NCBI RefSeq assembly: GCF_001870515.1
Contig: NZ_MDGT01000002.1
Span: forward strand, 186,066-250,065
DNA length: 64,000 nt
Direction of reading: 5' to 3'
DNA from: Idiomarina sp. MD25a
Lineage (GTDB): Bacteria > Pseudomonadota > Gammaproteobacteria > Enterobacterales > Alteromonadaceae
Shown: positions 44,147 to 53,906 of the stretch, in pieces
Numbering within the stretch: the first letter of the stretch is position 1
How the letters are laid out: each line of letters begins with the position of its first letter
The notes under the pieces: model-generated
Database searches by the model: none
Seen by the model: the letters and a program-made list of their open reading frames with translations, nothing else
Told to the model about the DNA's origin: nothing
Position numbers and translations under genes: made by a program

Positions 44147-44621
44147 CACCGATAACTTTGATGTCGATGTGATTGACGTTGATGAAATTGCAATTGCTGT
44201 GGTGCCTCATCGTGGCGCCCCAAATCGGTTGGGGCAAACGATTCAAAAGTTTATAGAGTGGCGCAAGCTGAATCGACTTCCACCGGGCAAAAGTCGAACG
44301 TTCAATTTGGTTTATGATGACCCTAATACGACGGCGCCGGAAGACTACCGCTTTGATCTGTGTTGCTCCATAGAGCAGTCCGCTGAACCCAATGACTATG
44401 GTGTTATCGATAGTGTTATTCCTGCCGGCAAGTGTGCGCGAGTGAGACATACGGGCAGCGATGACGCGATAGGTATTGTGGTGAACTTTCTGTACACGCA
44501 ATGGCTAGCGGATTCAGGTCATGAAATCAGAGATTTTCCGATTTACTTTGAACGGATAAGCTTTTTCCCTGACGTCTCAGAGAGTGAAATGATCACCGAC
44601 GTTTACTTGCCCATTAAATGA
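44139..44621 (+). CDS. GyrI-like small-molecule-binding domain protein
   Basis: A 160-residue protein of the GyrI/SOUL-like fold found as effector domain in AraC regulators and as free-standing gyrase inhibitors (SbmC). The opening VIDVDEIAIAVVPHRGAPNRLGQTIQKFIEW and the later GVIDSVIPAGKCARVRHTG and DFPIYFERI are family features. The start at 44139 has AAGGA 8 bases upstream; the longer frame from 44073 lacks a ribosome site. It may be the surviving half of an AraC-type regulator, see the remnant upstream, and could still act alone. Confidence 0.82.
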   Translation: MSNTDNFDVDVIDVDEIAIAVVPHRGAPNRLGQTIQKFIEWRKLNRLPPGKSRTFNLVYDDPNTTAPEDYRFDLCCSIEQSAEPNDYGVIDSVIPAGKCARVRHTGSDDAIGIVVNFLYTQWLADSGHEIRDFPIYFERISFFPDVSESEMITDVYLPIK

Positions 44622-44699
44622 GGCGCTCGGATGTTCCCCAACCACTGAGGAGTTGGCATTTCTTCAGCAACCGGGTTCGAGTTTTTAGTCACGCCGAAT

Positions 44700-45980
44700 C
44701 TAATCTTTCGGTTTTAACCGGCTAACACCTAGCATGCGCATGCCAACGCGTTCGTAGACCGGCTCGCTGGTGCCATGTTTCACTTTATGGAAGAAGTATT
44801 TTTCAAAGGCTATTTTTGCCCAGTGCACCCAGCGTCCGGAACCTGTCCAGTTTTGGTTGCGTGGAGGGTTTTGTGGTACCGCTAAAAATGCCATACCCGT
44901 ATTGCCCATATCAGCCAGGCATAATGCACTGAGTGTGGGCTCTGTGGTTGCAGGTTGCTCTGCTAAGGTCGATTGGATATTCGCCACAATAGCGGAGGTC
45001 ATTGATTCAATCATGAGGCCAGTTTTGGGGGCGCCTACAGGCACCGGGGTTTCTTCAATAGGTGCGATGGCGACACAAACACCGGCGGCATAAATTTCTG
45101 GATAGGCGAGGGCGCGTTGATATTTGTCGGTTTTAACGAAGCCTTTGGGGTTACACAAATCGGGGACCTCGGCGATGGCCGGCGAACCTTTAAAGGCGGG
45201 AAGAAACATCGCTAAGTGATACGGTAGCTGTTGCTGGGACTTGATGCTGCCGTCGTCGTTGATGACCTCAAGGGATGCTTTGTCTTGCTTGAATTCTGTC
45301 ACTTTTGCGTTACAGACCCATTTTATTCCGTGCTCTCGAAACTGATGTTCCATCAGACCTTTTGAATCGCCAACACCGCCTAGCCCCATGTGACCGATAT
45401 ACGGCTCTGGGGTAACAAAAGTAATGGGCACCCGGTCACGGATTTTACGTTTACGTAGCTCATACTCTAACGAAAGCACGTACTCATAGGCGGGACCAAA
45501 GCAGCTCGCGCCGGGTAGTGCTCCGACCAATACGGGGCCTGGATCGTCGATGAGTCGTTGAAAGGCTTGATGTGCTTTTACTGCATGGTCAACGGTACAA
45601 ATCGATTGCGTATAGCCGTGCTCTGGACCAGCACCAGGAATTTGTTCAAAGGCGAGCTTGGGTCCCGAACAAAGAACTAAAAAGTCGTAGTCTTTTTGGC
45701 TGCCATCACCGAGGGTGAGTCGTTTGTGCTCCACATCAATTTGTTTTACGCCTGAGCTGTTAAATCCGATGTGATGTTTATCGAATATCGGCGCAATGGG
45801 GAGGACGACTTGCTCGCGTGTTCTAGAACCTAACGCGACCCATGGATTTGACGGCACGAAGTTAAATTCAGTGCCTTCATGAATCACTTCGATATCAACG
45901 GTTGCTGATAGCTTCTCGCGTAGCTCAAAAGCAACTGAAACGCCGCCCAATCCGGCACCAACGACAATAACTTTGCTCAT
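44700..45980 (-). CDS. Sulfide:quinone oxidoreductase-like flavoprotein
   Basis: A 426-residue FAD protein of the disulfide-reductase superfamily. The N-terminal Rossmann motif is VIVVGAGLGGVSVAFEL; FNFVPSNPWVALGSR and GYTQSICTVDHA are typical for SQR-like enzymes; the late EIYAAGVCVAIAP motif binds FAD. Cysteines at the GASCFGPAYEYV helix and elsewhere could form the redox pair, but I cannot place both SQR cysteines with certainty. Membrane-associated oxidation of sulfide into the quinone pool is likely; an NADH dehydrogenase-like role is the alternative. An FNR-like site lies in the divergent promoter region. Confidence 0.82.
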   Translation of the reverse strand: MSKVIVVGAGLGGVSVAFELREKLSATVDIEVIHEGTEFNFVPSNPWVALGSRTREQVVLPIAPIFDKHHIGFNSSGVKQIDVEHKRLTLGDGSQKDYDFLVLCSGPKLAFEQIPGAGPEHGYTQSICTVDHAVKAHQAFQRLIDDPGPVLVGALPGASCFGPAYEYVLSLEYELRKRKIRDRVPITFVTPEPYIGHMGLGGVGDSKGLMEHQFREHGIKWVCNAKVTEFKQDKASLEVINDDGSIKSQQQLPYHLAMFLPAFKGSPAIAEVPDLCNPKGFVKTDKYQRALAYPEIYAAGVCVAIAPIEETPVPVGAPKTGLMIESMTSAIVANIQSTLAEQPATTEPTLSALCLADMGNTGMAFLAVPQNPPRNQNWTGSGRWVHWAKIAFEKYFFHKVKHGTSEPVYERVGMRMLGVSRLKPKD

Positions 45981-46082
45981 TAAGCGTCCCTGTTGTATTC
46001 AGGAGTATTATTTGAATATGGTGGGCGGTTAAAAATTAGTCAATACATACATCATAAACAATTAATAAATAAACAGATTAAA

Positions 46083-46096
46083 TTGATTTACATCAG
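46083..46096. promoter_or_regulatory. FNR/CRP-family site between SQR-like and MDR genes
   Basis: TTGAT-TTAC-ATCAG matches the FNR half-site consensus TTGAT-N4-ATCAA in nine of ten positions. It lies between two divergent genes. The FNR assignment is by consensus only. Confidence 0.5.
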
Positions 46097-46182
46097 GATT
46101 GAGCTAAAGACGGCACAGGCTGATCCATTCTTCGCTATCAAAACTACAATTCAGTACTCACCTTTATTAAAGGATCACGAAC

Positions 46183-47202
46183 ATGACGGACAAGATTAAA
46201 GCGCTAAAACTTAAAGACCCTTTTGGTTTAGATAATATCGAGGTTACTGAATTGGACGACCCGGGTCAGCCCGCGGCGGGAGAAATCCGCGTGCGGGTTA
46301 AAGCCAGCTCGTTGAATTTTCATGACTATGGTGTTGCCGCTGGGTTTATTCCAACCGAAGATGGGCGCATCCCGATGTCAGACGGTGCGGGCGTTGTCGA
46401 GGCCGTGGGCGAGGGTGTTGAAGAGTTTGCCGTGGGTGAACCTGTGGTTTCTACGTTCTTTCCCTACTGGCAAAGTGGTCCAGCGCCTGTGGGTGACTTT
46501 AAGCAAACGCCCGGTGATGGTATCGATGGGTATGCCCGTGAAGTGGTCGTGCGCCCGGCTCATTTTTTTACTCACCAACCTAAAGGCTATAGCCATGCTG
46601 AATCGGCAACGCTAACTACGGCGGGTCTTACCGCCTGGCGCGCGTTGGTCGTCGACGGCGGCATTAAACCAGGCAACTCGGTGTTGGTACTGGGTAGTGG
46701 CGGTGTTTCGGTATTTGCGTGCCAGCTCGCGAAAAGTCTGGGTGCGACGGTGTTCGCGACCTCATCATCGAACGAGAAACTCGAGAAATATAAAGCATTA
46801 GGTGCCGATCATCTTATTAACTACAAAGACGATCCTGACTGGGGTAAAACGGTTCGTAAGCTGACGGATGGACGCGGTGTTGACCACGTTATTGAGGTGG
46901 GTGGCCCTGGTACGTTACCGCAGTCAATTAACGCCGTTGCCATTGCCGGCCATATCGCATTAATTGGTGTATTAACCGGTAGTGCGGGTGAAGTCCCAAC
47001 GGCTAAGTTGATGGCCAAACAAGCGCGCTTACAAGGGCTTATCGTGGGCAGTTGCGATGATCAAAAAGACTTTGTGCGCGCGCTCGAAGCCAATGGCGTG
47101 AAACCTGTTATCGACAAGACTTTTGGTCTTGAAGAATTGGCTGACGCATTCCGTTACGAAGAGTCGGGCAAGCACTTTGGCAAGATTTGCTTAGCGTTTT
47201 AA
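46183..47202 (+). CDS. Zinc-independent MDR dehydrogenase (quinone oxidoreductase/alcohol dehydrogenase-like)
   Basis: A 339-residue medium-chain dehydrogenase. The NAD(P)-binding loop is VLVLGSGGVSVFACQLAK (about 165-182). The position of the catalytic-zinc Cys is replaced in SSLNFHDYGVAAG, and the structural-zinc cysteines are absent, so this is a zinc-free member like quinone oxidoreductases. Substrate unknown. AAAGGATC precedes the ATG. Divergent from the SQR-like gene with an FNR-like site between; convergent with a siderophore receptor. Confidence 0.87.
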   Translation: MTDKIKALKLKDPFGLDNIEVTELDDPGQPAAGEIRVRVKASSLNFHDYGVAAGFIPTEDGRIPMSDGAGVVEAVGEGVEEFAVGEPVVSTFFPYWQSGPAPVGDFKQTPGDGIDGYAREVVVRPAHFFTHQPKGYSHAESATLTTAGLTAWRALVVDGGIKPGNSVLVLGSGGVSVFACQLAKSLGATVFATSSSNEKLEKYKALGADHLINYKDDPDWGKTVRKLTDGRGVDHVIEVGGPGTLPQSINAVAIAGHIALIGVLTGSAGEVPTAKLMAKQARLQGLIVGSCDDQKDFVRALEANGVKPVIDKTFGLEELADAFRYEESGKHFGKICLAF

Positions 47203-47220
47203 CTCGTTGCTGACTAATCC

Positions 47221-47256
47221 AACACCGTGCAGTGCCTATGCGCACTGCGCGGTGTT
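47221..47256. terminator. Hairpin terminator between MDR and siderophore-receptor genes
   Basis: AACACCGTGCAGTGC and GCACTGCGCGGTGTT pair over 15 positions with one mismatch around six bases. Both flanks are only weakly T-rich. Confidence 0.7.
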
Positions 47257-47271
47257 TACGTTAGCGACAAT

Positions 47272-49401
47272 TTACCAAGCGTACTTCACAGACAGCTCAA
47301 AATTACGTTCTGCACCGAAGAAGCCTTGATTATAAAAATCGATGCTTGAGTAATATTTTTCGTCAAAGAGATTATTGACGTTGAAGCTTAAGTCCCACTG
47401 AGGTGTCAGTTGGTAGCTTGCCATTGCATTAACCACGGTGTAGCTGTCCTGAGTAAATGTTTCACCATTAGGACCAATGTCAGGGTTCGAGATATCACTT
47501 TGCCAATTCGCGTTAATACCCACTTTTAACGCATCAGACGCTTGAAATAGCACGCTGGTTTTGATCATGTTCTCTGGCAAGAATGGGGCATAGTCCGAAC
47601 CGTCACGATCCGTTGACTCATTGTGCGTATAGCTTACAAAGATGTTTAACGCGTCGTTGGGTTTTCCATTTAACTCAAGCTCATAACCTTCACTTTCTGC
47701 ACCAGCGACACCTATTGACGGATAAATGTTGGTGCCCGGTAATGGTTCTGCAGCATCGGGATCAGTGATGGCTAAGTTATCCTCTTTAACTTTGTAGACT
47801 GCAAAACTAGCGGTAAGTGCTTCGTTAAAGAAGTCACCCTTTATACCGATTTCTGTGTTGGAGCCCTCGACGGGGCCGACCAGCTCAAAGTTTGCATCAA
47901 TGGCGCTTTGAGGCTTAAAGATCTCCGTATAACTTGCGTAAGTCGAAATAATATCCGAGATATCGTAAACAATGCCGAAGTAAGGGGTGTTCACGCCCGA
48001 GTTCTTAAAGTCACTCGGTGAGAAGGGTGACTCTACGGTTGTTTCGTAAGTCGTTAAACGATTGCCAATGATGGTCGTGAGTTCATCAGTCAGACTCAGT
48101 TGTGCAGCCGCGTAGATACCCTGCTGCTTGTACGACTCAAAGGTGCTGTAATTCGGTGTTTGGTTAAAGTCAACGGGCTCTACACCGTTACCCCAGTCAA
48201 AGATACTCGGGACCGTAATAGGGTCATTAGTGCCGTATGATACTGAATCAACGGTTTGTTTTGAGTGCAGGGCGCCGGCAGTGAGCTGGTGTTCACGTCC
48301 AAACAGCTCAAATGGCCCCGATGCTAAGAAGCGTACAGATGTTTGTTCACGGTCAGCGACATAGTGGTTAGGCGAGGTACCTAAACCTGTGCCGGTTTCT
48401 TTGTCGGGAAAACCCGAGAAGTAGAGCAGGTAGCCATCCATTTCTCCTTCTCGACGCTCAACATCAAACTGAACATCCCAGCCGTTATCAAAGGCGTGTT
48501 CGACTTGTACGAACGCGTTTGTGCTTTGACGATCCCAACGGTTCCAAGGGGATGCTGTGGTGGTGCTTACTGGCAGATCGTCCGCTTGGGTGCCATCCGA
48601 ATAAAATAAAGGTAGTGCGCCCCACATACTACCTTTCGGGTTGCGTTCACTGTAATCTGCACCGGCGGTTAAACGTGTTTGAGTGGTTAAATCAGCGGTT
48701 ACTACCGCATAAATTTGTGCGTTTTCTTTTTCTGATAGGTCAACATAGCTGTCGCCTTCCTCGTAAGCCATCGCGACACGCGCTTTGACATTACCCGTTT
48801 CTGACAAGGTCTGCGAATGATCGGCCTCAAAGCGGTAATTGCTCCATGAACCAATCCCCAAGCTGGCATAGCCGCCATCTTCAGCTTTTGGACGCTTACG
48901 AATCAGGTTGATGGCCGCGGAGGGTTCGCCTGCACCAGTCAGTAGACCGGTTGCTCCACGAACGATTTCAACACGTTCGAAAATAACCGAGTCTGCGAGC
49001 GCTTCGCTAAAGAAGCTGTTATAAGCGATAGGCACACCATCAAACTGGAAGTTAGTTACATCACGGCCTCGCGAGCGGAAGAAAAAGCGATCAGTCTCGG
49101 CCTGTTGTGCTTGTATGCCCGGTGCAAATTGCATGACATCGGCTACGGTGTCTAACGCAAAACCATCGATAAAGGTGCGATCGATAATTGAGATTGACTG
49201 AGGCGTTTGTCGCAATGTGAGTGGTAAACCTGTTGCAGTGGTTGCTCGATCAAGCGGGCTACCCGTAATTTCAATATGTTCAGAAACGTCTTCTGATGGA
49301 TCTGAGTTTTTCGTTTCAGTGTCTTGTTGCGCGAAAGCAGTAGAGGAGAGTGTCATGCTCGCAATGGCTAAAGCGATACTGCTTTTAGTAAACATGTTCA
49401 T
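47272..49401 (-). CDS. TonB-dependent siderophore receptor
   Basis: Outer-membrane receptor of 709 residues. A signal peptide ends at AFAQQD (about residue 24). The plug domain contains GLPLTLRQTPQSISIIDRTF and GIQAQQAETDRFFFRSRGRDVTNFQFDGV, typical of FpvA/FhuE-like ferric hydroxamate or catecholate receptors; the barrel ends in FELSVKYAW with the terminal aromatic needed for assembly. The specific siderophore is not decided. Regulated by Fur with near certainty: two Fur-like boxes in inverted arrangement lie 34-81 bases upstream. A second receptor of the same class is at 50288. Confidence 0.92.
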   Translation of the reverse strand: MNMFTKSSIALAIASMTLSSTAFAQQDTETKNSDPSEDVSEHIEITGSPLDRATTATGLPLTLRQTPQSISIIDRTFIDGFALDTVADVMQFAPGIQAQQAETDRFFFRSRGRDVTNFQFDGVPIAYNSFFSEALADSVIFERVEIVRGATGLLTGAGEPSAAINLIRKRPKAEDGGYASLGIGSWSNYRFEADHSQTLSETGNVKARVAMAYEEGDSYVDLSEKENAQIYAVVTADLTTQTRLTAGADYSERNPKGSMWGALPLFYSDGTQADDLPVSTTTASPWNRWDRQSTNAFVQVEHAFDNGWDVQFDVERREGEMDGYLLYFSGFPDKETGTGLGTSPNHYVADREQTSVRFLASGPFELFGREHQLTAGALHSKQTVDSVSYGTNDPITVPSIFDWGNGVEPVDFNQTPNYSTFESYKQQGIYAAAQLSLTDELTTIIGNRLTTYETTVESPFSPSDFKNSGVNTPYFGIVYDISDIISTYASYTEIFKPQSAIDANFELVGPVEGSNTEIGIKGDFFNEALTASFAVYKVKEDNLAITDPDAAEPLPGTNIYPSIGVAGAESEGYELELNGKPNDALNIFVSYTHNESTDRDGSDYAPFLPENMIKTSVLFQASDALKVGINANWQSDISNPDIGPNGETFTQDSYTVVNAMASYQLTPQWDLSFNVNNLFDEKYYSSIDFYNQGFFGAERNFELSVKYAW

Positions 49402-49435
49402 TAGATATTTTGCCCTACTAGTTAAATAAGCGGTA

Positions 49436-49482
49436 AATAAGAATGATTATTCTTTGTATTGTATTTGATAATCATTCTTATT
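49436..49482 (-). promoter_or_regulatory. Double Fur box (perfect 15-bp inverted repeat)
   Basis: AATAAGAATGATTAT (49436-49450) and its exact reverse complement (49468-49482) are separated by 17 bases. Each arm contains the GATAATCATT-type core of Fur sites; the right one matches 13 of 19 consensus positions. Confidence 0.8.
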
Positions 49483-49515
49483 TTCAATGGGCAAAGTAAA
49501 ATATTTAGTTATTAA

Positions 49516-50124
49516 TCAGCTTAGGTTATCTCTGCGAAACACTAATAGTTGATTATTAGCAGGCATGGTGTGGCTTTGCGCATGGGTAAAGCCCGCCTGC
49601 CTAGCTAGGTCTTGAATCCATTCTTTGTCACGAATGCCCATCTCGGGGTCGCGCGCCCTTAGCTTTTCATCAAATGCGCGATTGCTCTGTGAAGTAAACT
49701 CGCCACCCTCGTTGAATGGGCCGTAAATACAGACGGTTTGAATACTGCTTAACTCAGCACTAAGCAATGCAAATAAACGCTCTACGCCGGCCGCGGGCAT
49801 AATATGGCAGGTGTTCGCAGTAAACAGGGCGTCAAAGTCACCGGTTGGCAGATCCTCAAATACATTAAAGACTTGCGTGGGCAAAACATTAGAAGGGGCT
49901 TGTTTATCGAGCCGTTGATTCAGTCCTGTCAGATAATGCGCTTGATCCGTCGGCTGCCAAGTGCAGTGGGGCAGGTGTTGGGCAAAGTACACCGCGTGTT
50001 GACCCGTGCCGCTGCCGACTTCAAGAACGCGCTGGCTGTTGGCTAAAGCACTGTTCAATATCTCAAGAATAGGCTGTTTGTTGTTTTCACATGCTTGTGA
50101 GTAAGGCAAGTCATCGATTGTCAT
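49516..50124 (-). CDS. DUF938 family SAM-dependent methyltransferase
   Basis: A 202-residue protein with the class I methyltransferase motif I VLEVGSGTGQHAVYFA near residue 32 and the later ADFDALFTANTCHIM-type motif IV block (FTANTCHIMP). The start MTIDDLPYSQACENN is typical of DUF938, so I take the ATG at 50124 and not the TTG at 50142. The methyl acceptor is unknown. It sits between two siderophore receptors on the minus strand, but nothing ties it to iron uptake. Confidence 0.85.
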   Translation of the reverse strand: MTIDDLPYSQACENNKQPILEILNSALANSQRVLEVGSGTGQHAVYFAQHLPHCTWQPTDQAHYLTGLNQRLDKQAPSNVLPTQVFNVFEDLPTGDFDALFTANTCHIMPAAGVERLFALLSAELSSIQTVCIYGPFNEGGEFTSQSNRAFDEKLRARDPEMGIRDKEWIQDLARQAGFTHAQSHTMPANNQLLVFRRDNLS

Positions 50125-50229
50125 ATAGCAGGCGTGATTCAAATGTGATTTTGGTCTAACGATAGCATTTTGAGGCGGAACCTGGCTATTTAAAGCGTTA
50201 CAGCATAAGACTTAAATTAAACTTTAAAC

Positions 50230-50248
50230 GCGAATCGTTTTCATTTAT
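50230..50248 (+). promoter_or_regulatory. Weak Fur-like site before second receptor
   Basis: The stretch around AATCGTTTTCATT matches only 10 of 19 Fur consensus positions. Iron regulation of this receptor is expected from family, but the site is poor. Confidence 0.3.
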
Positions 50249-50287
50249 GATGTGCGCACTTAAACGAGACTGATTTTGAGGAACCCC

Positions 50288-52444
50288 ATGAAAATGCAAA
50301 AATCTTTGTTAGCTGTGTGCGTGATGAGTGCATTAACAAGCACCTATGCCGTAGCGGAAGAACCGCAACAGACTGAACAGGTGATTGAGCGTCTAAAGAT
50401 CACTGGTGAAAAGCAGGAGGGCTATAAGTCTTCTTCAGCAGAAGGTGCGACTAAGCTCGGTTTGACCATAAAAGAAACACCGCAGTCGATTACGGTTATT
50501 AACCAGCAGCAAATCAAAGATTTTGGTCTGGATGACATCAACTCCGTATTGAACAGTGCTTCAGCGGTTAACGTTGAGAATGTCGAAACCGATCGTATTT
50601 ACTACACCTCGCGTGGTTTTGAACTGAATAACTTTCAGATTGATGGCGTTGGCTTGCCGCTCGTGAACAGTAACACCCATGGACGAATTGATACGGCTTT
50701 ATACGAGTGCGTTGAAGTGATCCATGGCGCGAACGGGATTATGACCGGTGTCGGTAGCCCCGCAGCCACCGTCAACATGGTGCGCAAACGCCCAACTTCG
50801 GAAACACAAATTAGTGTCGAGGGTAGCCTGGGCTCTTGGAGTAACAAACGTTTAGAAATCGACGCGTCTGGGAAGTTGTCGGATCGTGTGCGTGGTCGTG
50901 TGGTTGCAGCGGCGGATAATGGCGAGTCGTATCTTGACCGTTACGAAAACGACACCAAGGTCTTTTACGGTGTTTTTGATTTTGCTCTAACCGACGACAC
51001 CATGATGACCGTGGGTCATAGCGAGCATAAGAGCCATACCGATGGCAACATGTGGGGCGCATTGACGCTTTATTACGGTGATGGCACGCCGACAAATTAT
51101 GATGAATCTACCAACGTTGCGGCGGATTGGTCGCAGTGGGAAGTAAGCGAAAGCCGCAGCTTTATTGATGTTGAAACAGCATTATCCGACAACTGGAACT
51201 TGCGTGCAGTGTATAACCGCGTTCGTACCGATGAAGATAGCCTGTTGTTTTACACCTATCTTGGCGATGCTGAGCTCGGGCTGGATCCTGAAACGGGGCT
51301 TGGTCTCGTCGGGTATGGCAGTGAGTATGACTTAGACGACAAGCAAGATACCTTTGATGTTTACGCCAATGGTACTTTTGAGGCTTGGGGCCAATTGCAC
51401 GAGGTCGTTGTTGGCGCTAACTACTCGCGCTTAGATTATGTTGATGTTTCTCTGTACGACTTCCACACCGGTAATGGCTTCCCTGCGATGCCTTCACTTG
51501 CCGACTGGGATGGCAATACACCGTTCCCTGAGTTTACTGATGGACGGGATGGAAGTGTTATCGATAACACGCAAAAAGCCGTTTACGCGCAAGCACGATT
51601 AGCGTTGACCAACGACTTTAAAGTATTGCTTGGCGGTCGCTACAATGATTTTCAAACCGACGGTGTTGGCTACGGCGTTGATCAGTCACGTGATGACGCG
51701 CAGTTTATTCCGTATGTCGGAGTGACGTATGCGGTGAATGACGCGATTACCACTTACGCCTCTTATACCGAAACGTTTCTTGCTCAGTCTGAGGTGAACC
51801 GTAACTTCGAGCGTTTGGAACCGCTGACAGGTAAGAACTCAGAAATTGGTATTAAAGCCGACCTGTTTGGTGATAAAGCACTCCTGAGTGCCGCTTATTT
51901 CCACGTTAAACAAGAGAACCTTGCGGTGGGTGATGGTGACGCTGAAAACCCGTCAACGGGCGTACTTGAACCGGTCTATCGTGCGGCTGAGGGTATTACC
52001 AGCGAAGGTGTGGAGCTTGAACTCGCTGGCGAACTTTTCACGGGTCTGCAAGGTCAAGTGTCGGCAACCGTATTTGATGTTGATGGCGATCAATTGGTTG
52101 AGGATTACACGGCTGAAAAGATGTTCAGAACGTCGCTGACCTATCAGTTCCAAAGCTTGCCAGACGTGCGTGTTGGCGCGACTTATCAGTGGAAAGATGC
52201 GACCTCACGTGTGCAAGGCACTGTCGGTCCTGCCTATGACAATGCAGGTGAGACTATCGTGACGCACCAGCCGTCTTATGGCTTACTTGGGTTGATGGCA
52301 AGCTGGCAGGTGACGGATAAACTTGCTGTGCGCGTCAACGGTTATAACGTGACCGATGAGAAGTATTTAAATAGCTTGTACTGGGCGCAGGGTTTCTACG
52401 GCGCACCGGCTAACTACTCGGCATCGGTCAGTTATCAATTCTAA
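50288..52444 (+). CDS. TonB-dependent siderophore receptor (second)
   Basis: Outer-membrane receptor of 718 residues from the ATG at 50288, which has GAGGAA 5 bases upstream (the frame opens earlier at a TTG). A signal peptide ends at YAVAEE (about residue 22). The plug shows TIKETPQSITVINQQQIKDF and RGFELNNFQIDGV; the barrel closes with YSASVSYQF. It is clearly similar to the receptor at 47272 in domain layout and in segments such as YASYTETF, so an ancient duplication with a divergent pair arrangement is likely. Ligand unknown. Its terminator lies inside the convergent rhlE gene. Confidence 0.92.
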   Translation: MKMQKSLLAVCVMSALTSTYAVAEEPQQTEQVIERLKITGEKQEGYKSSSAEGATKLGLTIKETPQSITVINQQQIKDFGLDDINSVLNSASAVNVENVETDRIYYTSRGFELNNFQIDGVGLPLVNSNTHGRIDTALYECVEVIHGANGIMTGVGSPAATVNMVRKRPTSETQISVEGSLGSWSNKRLEIDASGKLSDRVRGRVVAAADNGESYLDRYENDTKVFYGVFDFALTDDTMMTVGHSEHKSHTDGNMWGALTLYYGDGTPTNYDESTNVAADWSQWEVSESRSFIDVETALSDNWNLRAVYNRVRTDEDSLLFYTYLGDAELGLDPETGLGLVGYGSEYDLDDKQDTFDVYANGTFEAWGQLHEVVVGANYSRLDYVDVSLYDFHTGNGFPAMPSLADWDGNTPFPEFTDGRDGSVIDNTQKAVYAQARLALTNDFKVLLGGRYNDFQTDGVGYGVDQSRDDAQFIPYVGVTYAVNDAITTYASYTETFLAQSEVNRNFERLEPLTGKNSEIGIKADLFGDKALLSAAYFHVKQENLAVGDGDAENPSTGVLEPVYRAAEGITSEGVELELAGELFTGLQGQVSATVFDVDGDQLVEDYTAEKMFRTSLTYQFQSLPDVRVGATYQWKDATSRVQGTVGPAYDNAGETIVTHQPSYGLLGLMASWQVTDKLAVRVNGYNVTDEKYLNSLYWAQGFYGAPANYSASVSYQF

Positions 52445-53716
52445 CTAGCGTTGACTTGACTTGTTCGAGCCCTGGCGTCGGTGCTTAGCACGGCCAGGGC
52501 TTTTTTGTTTGTCACTCGGCGCACCACGTGACTTACGTGGTGGACGTTGCTCGCGCTTCGGTGGAGGTGTTTTGCCGGTCAGTTCGACTTCATCAAATCC
52601 CTCAAGCGTGCGACGTTCAATGGGCTGACCGATCAGCTTTTCAATGGCTTTGAGTGTTCTAAATTCTTCGTCCATCACCAAGGAGATGGCGTGACCGACT
52701 TGTCCCGCACGGCCTGTTCGACCGATACGATGAACGTAATCCTCCGCCACTTGTGGCAAGTCGTAGTTAATTACATAGGGTAGCTTTTCGATATCTAATC
52801 CACGTGCAGCGATGTCGGTTGCCACTAATATTTGCACCGCACCTGATTTAAAATCGCTTAATGCTTTGGTGCGCGCGCCTTGGCTCTTATTGCCGTGTAT
52901 CGCGGCAGCTAAAAAGCCGTCTTTATCAAGTTGTTTAACCAGCCGGTTCGCACCATGTTTAGTGCGCGAGAATACAATCACTTGTGGCAAGTTGAGATTG
53001 CGCAAGATCTGCATCAACATACGCGGTTTATGCGCTTTTTCGGCAGCATATAGGGTTTGCTCGATACGCTCGGCCGTGGCATTCGGCGGTGCTACCGAAA
53101 TTTCTACCGGGTTGTTTACTAAGCTTTTGGCGAGTTTGCGAATATCATCCGAAAACGTTGCAGAGAACATCAAGTTTTGGCGCTTTGCGGGGAGTAACTT
53201 GATGATTTTCTTGATGTCATGGATGAAGCCCATATCGAGCATACGGTCGGCTTCATCTAATACCAACGTTTCGAGCTGTGGAAAGCGAATCGCATTTTGC
53301 TGGTAAAGGTCGAGCAAACGCCCAGGCGTTGCGACGAGAATATCCACACCTTTACGTAGCTTCATCATTTGCGGGTTGATTTTTACCCCCCCAAAGACAA
53401 CGGCGTAACTTAACGGTAAGTCTTTACCGTAGTTGGCAACGCTTTCACCCACTTGCGCAGCTAGTTCGCGGGTGGGGGTGAGGATCAACACGCGCGCAGT
53501 GTTGGCTTTTGCACGCTCATTGCCTTTGAGTATTTCTAAAATCGGTAAGGTAAACCCTGCAGTTTTGCCGGTGCCCGTTTGAGCCGCTGCCATCACATCA
53601 TTACCGGCCATGACGGCTGGGATTGCTTGTGCTTGTATAGGAGTGGGTTCAGTATAACCTTGGCGTGTAAGGGCGTTAAGAATTTCAGGGCAAAGTCCGA
53701 GATCAGAAAAAGTCAT
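52445..53716 (-). CDS. rhlE: DEAD-box RNA helicase RhlE
   Basis: ATP-dependent RNA helicase of 423 residues. Motifs in order: Q motif [25 protein letters not shown], Ia [53 protein letters not shown]. The basic tail ([19 protein letters not shown]) replaces a structured C-terminal domain, as in RhlE. Involved in ribosome assembly and RNA decay in relatives. Directly abuts the siderophore-receptor stop, and its last codons contain that gene's terminator. Confidence 0.93.
   Translation of the reverse strand: MTFSDLGLCPEILNALTRQGYTEPTPIQAQAIPAVMAGNDVMAAAQTGTGKTAGFTLPILEILKGNERAKANTARVLILTPTRELAAQVGESVANYGKDLPLSYAVVFGGVKINPQMMKLRKGVDILVATPGRLLDLYQQNAIRFPQLETLVLDEADRMLDMGFIHDIKKIIKLLPAKRQNLMFSATFSDDIRKLAKSLVNNPVEISVAPPNATAERIEQTLYAAEKAHKPRMLMQILRNLNLPQVIVFSRTKHGANRLVKQLDKDGFLAAAIHGNKSQGARTKALSDFKSGAVQILVATDIAARGLDIEKLPYVINYDLPQVAEDYVHRIGRTGRAGQVGHAISLVMDEEFRTLKAIEKLIGQPIERRTLEGFDEVELTGKTPPPKREQRPPRKSRGAPSDKQKSPGRAKHRRQGSNKSSQR
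52469..52506 (+). terminator. Receptor terminator embedded in rhlE coding sequence
   Basis: GCCCTGGC and GCCAGGGC pair around 16 bases, followed by six T on the plus strand. The structure lies inside the 3' coding end of convergent rhlE and encodes part of its basic tail. Confidence 0.75.
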
Positions 53717-53906
53717 GTATAAATTGGCAACCTAAACAAGGGATAAGAAGGACGCATTCTACATCACTGAGACCAACAACGCATTGTATTTGATGATTCA
53801 ATAATGAATGGGTGAACAAAAACAGACAGACGGATACAGTAGTAAACACTCTTAAAAAATATTATAAAGTTTAAACATGCACGCCCAATTATAATTAAAA
53901 AAGCGA

